Shown: positions 6,648 through 9,428 of the stretch, in pieces | How positions within the stretch are numbered: position 1 is the first letter of the stretch | Layout of the letters: each line of letters starts with the position of its first letter | NCBI GenBank assembly: GCA_955652925.1 | Contig: CATPCO010000778.1 | Span: 1-9,428 of the forward strand | Length of the DNA stretch: 9,428 bases | From: an uncultured Xanthobacteraceae bacterium | GTDB taxonomy: Bacteria; Pseudomonadota; Alphaproteobacteria; Rhizobiales; Xanthobacteraceae | Direction of reading: 5' to 3' | The notes under the pieces: model-generated | Told to the model about the DNA's origin: nothing | The model's input: only the letters and a program-made list of their open reading frames with translations | The model's database searches: none | Translations under genes and position numbers: made by a program

Positions 6648-7411
6648 CTTCTCCAACCGACAAAGATCCAGGCCTGCTCGTCCACGCCTATGTCGATGGC
6701 GAGCTGGATCCGGCGCACGCGCTCGAGTTCGAGCAGCAGCTTGCCGGAGATCCGGCGCTGGCGGCGCAGCGCGACCGCATCGATGCGCTGCGGCGTGTAA
6801 TCGGCGAGCGGCTGCCGCCGCCTGCGTTGCCGCTTGCACTCGCGCGCCGCGTGGAAGCGTCCGTGCTGGGATCGCGCGCGGCTCCTGCTGCGTCTTCGGT
6901 TTCGAGCCGTCCGTCCTGGCGCGCGCTCGCGGCCTCGGTTCTTCTTTCGCTGTTTGTTGCAAGTGGGGCGACCTGGTTCGTCGTGCGCCCAAGCCCGGCC
7001 GATGAGGTCGCAGATATGGTGCTCGCAAGCCACGTGCGCGCCCTCATGGCGCCGCAGCCCGCCGACGTGGCTTCCTCCGACCAGCACACGGTGAAGCCCT
7101 GGTTCAACGGAAAGCTGCCGGAGGCTCCCCAGGTCGTCGATCTCGGCAGCGAGGGCTTTCCCCTTATCGGCGGCCGCATCGACGTGATCGGGCGCACGCC
7201 GGTGCCGACCCTCGTTTACCGCCGTCGGCAGCACCTGATCAGCTTGCTGGCCATTCCGGACGGCAAAAGCGCAGCGGAGGTGCGGCGTGCGATCGCGGGC
7301 TACAACATCGTGAGCTGGAGCGAGAAGGGTGTGCGGTATTGGGCGGTATCCGACGTCGCCGCCGCCGATCTCGATGCCTTCGCCAAGGCCTTCCGCGACG
7401 CCAGCGCCTGA
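6644..7411 (+). CDS. Membrane-anchored anti-sigma factor (cysteine-free)
   Basis: This is a 255-residue single-span protein expected to hold the upstream ECF sigma factor inactive at the inner membrane. The cytosolic N-terminal part has an anti-sigma-domain-like helical start (LLVHAYVDGELDPAHALEFE, 11-30, then a charged helix to about 54). A Pro/Ala/Ser linker leads to one transmembrane helix (about 92-114) and a periplasmic domain of about 140 residues containing GFPLIGGRIDVIG and PTLVYRRRQHLISLL, features I associate with COG5662-type putative transmembrane anti-sigma regulators. The protein contains no cysteine at all, so it cannot use the HxxxCxxC zinc site of ZAS/ChrR-type redox anti-sigmas; the signal is more likely proteolytic or sensed by the periplasmic domain. 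ATG 6644 overlaps the sigma stop (ATGA), with AGGGA at 6635-6639. Function rests on family resemblance and this gene order. Confidence 0.88.
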   Translation: MTSPTDKDPGLLVHAYVDGELDPAHALEFEQQLAGDPALAAQRDRIDALRRVIGERLPPPALPLALARRVEASVLGSRAAPAASSVSSRPSWRALAASVLLSLFVASGATWFVVRPSPADEVADMVLASHVRALMAPQPADVASSDQHTVKPWFNGKLPEAPQVVDLGSEGFPLIGGRIDVIGRTPVPTLVYRRRQHLISLLAIPDGKSAAEVRRAIAGYNIVSWSEKGVRYWAVSDVAAADLDAFAKAFRDASA

Positions 7412-7420
7412 ATGACTGCG

Positions 7421-7444
7421 CCTGTCCCGCCGTGAGCGGGCAGG
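7421..7444 (+). other. Small hairpin after the anti-sigma gene
   Basis: CCTG-T-CCCGC (7421-7430) pairs with GCGGG-CAGG (7436-7444) to form a 9-bp stem with one bulged T and a 5-nt loop, 10 nt after the anti-sigma stop. No T-run follows, so it is at best a weak or factor-dependent transcript end. The rest of the 187-nt gap up to 7598 shows no further structure or promoter that I can support. Confidence 0.4.
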
Positions 7445-7598
7445 GCGTTCACGCACATCGTCAACGGTGCAAACAGCGCGACTTTGTCACGGCGCTGACG
7501 CAGTTCCGGCCGCACTAAGCCGTCTCTCCGACGCCGTGCGGTCCTCATTGCGTCGCTTTGCCCGGTCATTTTCGCAGCCTGGGGGGCGCCCATGAGGC

Positions 7599-8432
7599 AT
7601 GCCCGTGGCACGCATTTGGTCGCACGCCTTCTGGTCCGACGCGCGCCATTATCAGATCGCCGCGCTCTCAGCGCTCCTCATCTTCAATCTCGGATGGCTC
7701 GATTTCGGCGCCCAGCCGCTCAACAGCGCGCTTGCAATCGCCGCCGCGCTCGCAACGCAGGCGCTCTGCACGAATCTATTCTCTCTGCCGAGCTTTGATC
7801 CGCGCTCACCGCTGATCACGGGATTGTCGCTGAGCCTCCTGTTGCGGGCGGACGATCCGTGGCTGCCTGCGCTCGCCGCGGTGATCGCCATCGGCTCCAA
7901 ATTTGTTTTCCGGATCGGCGGCAAGCACATCTTTAATCCGGCGGGCTTTGCCATTGTGGTGCTGCTCGCGAGCGCGCACGGAGTTTGGATTTCACCGGGC
8001 CAATGGGGCTCGACGGTGTGGTTCGCGGCGCTGCTTTGCTTCTTTGCCATCCTCGTGCTGCGTACGGCCCGCCGCTCCGATATCGCCATTTTCTTTCTCG
8101 CAAGCCATGCCGCGTTGTTGTTCACCCGCGCGGGCTGGCTCGGAGATCCCTTCGCCGTTCCACTCCATCAGCTCCAGAGCGGCTCGCTGCTGATCTTCGC
8201 CTTCTTCATGATCTCCGATCCGCGCACCGCACCGGACTCGCGGCTCGGGCGTTTCATTTTCGCGCTCTCGGTCGCGCTCTTCGCCCATTATCTCGCGTTC
8301 TTCATGCAGATGCGGCCTGCCCTTTACGTGGCGCTGATCGCACTCTCCCCGCTCACTCTCCTCATCGACCGCCTTCTTCCAGCGGAGCGGTTTGCCTGGA
8401 GCCGCCCGGCCATTCAAGGAGCATCGCAGTGA
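7599..8432 (+). CDS. NqrB/RnfD-like integral membrane protein (orphan electron-transport subunit D family)
   Basis: This 277-residue, very hydrophobic protein (about nine or ten membrane helices) belongs to the NQR2/RnfD/RnfE family. Recognisable family segments are ITGLSLSLLLR (73-83), the FNPA motif in GGKHIFNPAGFAIVVLL (107-123), and SGSLLIFAFFMISDPRTAP (194-212), which matches the 'GG..L.AFF..TDP.T.P' block of RnfD. In Rnf and Na+-NQR this subunit moves electrons coupled to ions. Here the [S/T]GAT motif that carries covalent FMN in NqrB and RnfD is absent, and no other rnf/nqr genes or apbE flank it, so it cannot be a standard complex subunit. It may bind another flavin or haem, or serve as a membrane partner of the next gene, whose GTG start overlaps its stop by 4 nt. 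The start could instead be GTG 7605, which has GAGG (7594-7597) 7 nt upstream; ATG 7599 has that GAGG too close. Confidence 0.85.
   Translation: MPVARIWSHAFWSDARHYQIAALSALLIFNLGWLDFGAQPLNSALAIAAALATQALCTNLFSLPSFDPRSPLITGLSLSLLLRADDPWLPALAAVIAIGSKFVFRIGGKHIFNPAGFAIVVLLASAHGVWISPGQWGSTVWFAALLCFFAILVLRTARRSDIAIFFLASHAALLFTRAGWLGDPFAVPLHQLQSGSLLIFAFFMISDPRTAPDSRLGRFIFALSVALFAHYLAFFMQMRPALYVALIALSPLTLLIDRLLPAERFAWSRPAIQGASQ
8416..8421 (+). promoter_or_regulatory. Strong ribosome binding site for the DUF2330 gene
   Basis: AAGGAG lies 7 nt ahead of GTG 8429, inside the end of the RnfD-like gene. It fixes the downstream start and the 4-nt GTGA overlap, showing that the two genes are meant to be translated together. 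Confidence 0.7.
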
Positions 8433-9428
8433 CATTGACCTCTCGTCTAAAGACCAGCATCGCTTTCGCCGCCCTGATTGTCGCAATGGCGGGACCCGCC
8501 GCGGCGTTCTGCGGCTTTTACGTCGCCAAAGCGGATTCCAAGCTGTTCAACAAATCGTCCAAGGTCGTCCTCTCGCGCGACGGTCAATCAACCGCCATCA
8601 CCATGGCGAGCGACTATCAGGGCGAGCCGAAGGAGTTCGCGGTGGTCATTCCGGTTCCGACCTTCATCGAGCGCAAGCAGATCGGTGTGGTCGATATGAA
8701 GACCGTCGATCACCTCGACGCCTTCACGGCGCCACGCCTGGTGGAATATCACGATGATGACCCCTGCGCGCCCAAGATCGTCGCCGCCATGCCCACGGCA
8801 CGCACCGCCACCGCCATGATGATGGTCGCTGACGGCCTCGTCCATCGCGGCGTTACGGTAGAGGCAACCTACGATGTCGCTGAATATGACGTGAGCATCC
8901 TCTCGGCGACGGAGAGCGACGGGCTCGTCAACTGGCTCACCGACAACGGCTACAAGATACCCGCCGGCGCCGAAGCGGTGCTCGCAAGCTACATCAAACA
9001 GAAGATGCGCTTCTTCGTTGCCAAGGTGAACCTCGAGCGCATGGCGCTCCTGGGCAACGGCTATTTGCGGCCCCTGCAGGTGCGCTACGATACGGCGAAA
9101 TTCATGCTGCCGCTGCGATTAGGGACGGTGAATGCCGCCGGAGCGCAGGATCTCATCATTTATGCGCTGACCAGGAACGGGAGGGTGGAAACCGCCAATT
9201 ACCGCACCGTCAAGCTGCCTTCGGATGCTGAAGTGCCGCTATTTGTGAAGGACGAATTCGGCGACTTCTACAAAGCCATGTTCGATCGCGCGGTTGCGCG
9301 CGAGAACATGCAGGCGGTGTTCGTTGAATACGCCTGGGATCTCGGCTGGTGCGATCCGTGTGCGTCCGAGCCGCTGAGCAACAAGGAGCTGGTCGAGCTC
9401 GGCGCACGCTGGATCGGCAGCGACGATC
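8429..9428 (+). CDS. Secreted DUF2330 domain protein (3' end cut by the window)
   Basis: The frame is open from GTG 8429 to the window end (333 full codons, no stop), so the gene is partial. It starts with a clear signal peptide (MTLTSRLKTSIAFAALIVAM, small residues AAA at 24-26), after which the mature protein would begin FCGFYVAKADSKLFNKSSKV. The early Cys-Gly-Phe and the strand that follows (VVLSRDGQSTAITMASDYQG), then EFAVVIPVPT, fit the DUF2330 family (COG4402-like), exported proteins of unknown function. Cysteines are C28, C113 (DDDPCAPK) and a CxxC at C308/C311 (GWCDPC), suggesting structural disulphides, a thiol site or cofactor ligation. No transmembrane helix is seen after the signal peptide in the visible part. 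The start is fixed by AAGGAG at 8416-8421, and the gene overlaps the RnfD-like gene by 4 nt, so the two products probably act together at the membrane/periplasm. I can assign no biochemical function. Confidence 0.85.
   Translation, partial: MTLTSRLKTSIAFAALIVAMAGPAAAFCGFYVAKADSKLFNKSSKVVLSRDGQSTAITMASDYQGEPKEFAVVIPVPTFIERKQIGVVDMKTVDHLDAFTAPRLVEYHDDDPCAPKIVAAMPTARTATAMMMVADGLVHRGVTVEATYDVAEYDVSILSATESDGLVNWLTDNGYKIPAGAEAVLASYIKQKMRFFVAKVNLERMALLGNGYLRPLQVRYDTAKFMLPLRLGTVNAAGAQDLIIYALTRNGRVETANYRTVKLPSDAEVPLFVKDEFGDFYKAMFDRAVARENMQAVFVEYAWDLGWCDPCASEPLSNKELVELGARWIGSDD

Noticed and set aside
7421..7444. Intrinsic terminator after the anti-sigma gene
   Set aside because: The hairpin is real but has a bulge and no following T-run, so I list it only as a hairpin.
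6542..7456. 304-codon open frame on the - strand
   Set aside because: Antisense to the sigma end and the anti-sigma gene; Arg-rich and domain-free.
1..9428. CRISPR arrays, tRNA/rRNA genes, transposase genes or prophage genes
   Set aside because: None seen on either strand: no regularly spaced direct repeats, no cloverleaf with CCA-like end, no transposase or integrase motifs.

Overview
The window is GC-rich, and every recognisable gene lies on the + strand. Codon use (heavy GCC/GCG, CTC, GGC), the protein families and the intergenic hairpin elements suggest an alphaproteobacterium of the Hyphomicrobiales (Bradyrhizobium/Rhodopseudomonas/Xanthobacteraceae-like). This taxonomic guess is inference from composition and recall; no search was run. 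Eight protein genes were found. The first has lost its 5' end and the last its 3' end to the window edges.

Region 1 (1-3841) is metabolic and cell-wall housekeeping. It begins with an NDH-2-like FAD/NAD(P) oxidoreductase, followed by a periplasmic MepA-type murein endopeptidase. An Amidohydro_2 (COG3618-like) metal-dependent hydrolase starts 10 nt after the endopeptidase stop, and a small PaaI-type hotdog thioesterase comes next. Only the endopeptidase/amidohydrolase pair is spaced tightly enough to look co-transcribed; no functional link between them is obvious.

Region 2 (3842-6012) holds a full-length ABC exporter half-transporter (permease fused to ATPase, 4077-5921). It is flanked by two intergenic elements rich in inverted repeats. 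The upstream one (3842-3956) has two perfect 15-bp inverted repeats, one enclosing the other, and begins directly after the thioesterase stop codon. The downstream one (5944-6012) is a two-hairpin element of the REP/BIME kind. Both can be drawn as an outer stem closing two inner hairpins.

Region 3 (6026-9428) looks like a regulatory and membrane module. A candidate ECF-type promoter precedes an ECF sigma factor gene, which overlaps its anti-sigma gene by 4 nt (ATGA). The anti-sigma protein has one membrane span and no cysteine, so it cannot be a zinc-cysteine redox anti-sigma. After a 187-nt gap comes an orphan NqrB/RnfD-like integral membrane protein without the covalent-FMN motif. It overlaps by 4 nt (GTGA) with a secreted DUF2330-type protein that carries a CxxC motif and runs off the window. 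The RnfD-like/DUF2330 pair, possibly under the adjacent sigma factor, is the best candidate here for an uncharacterised system.
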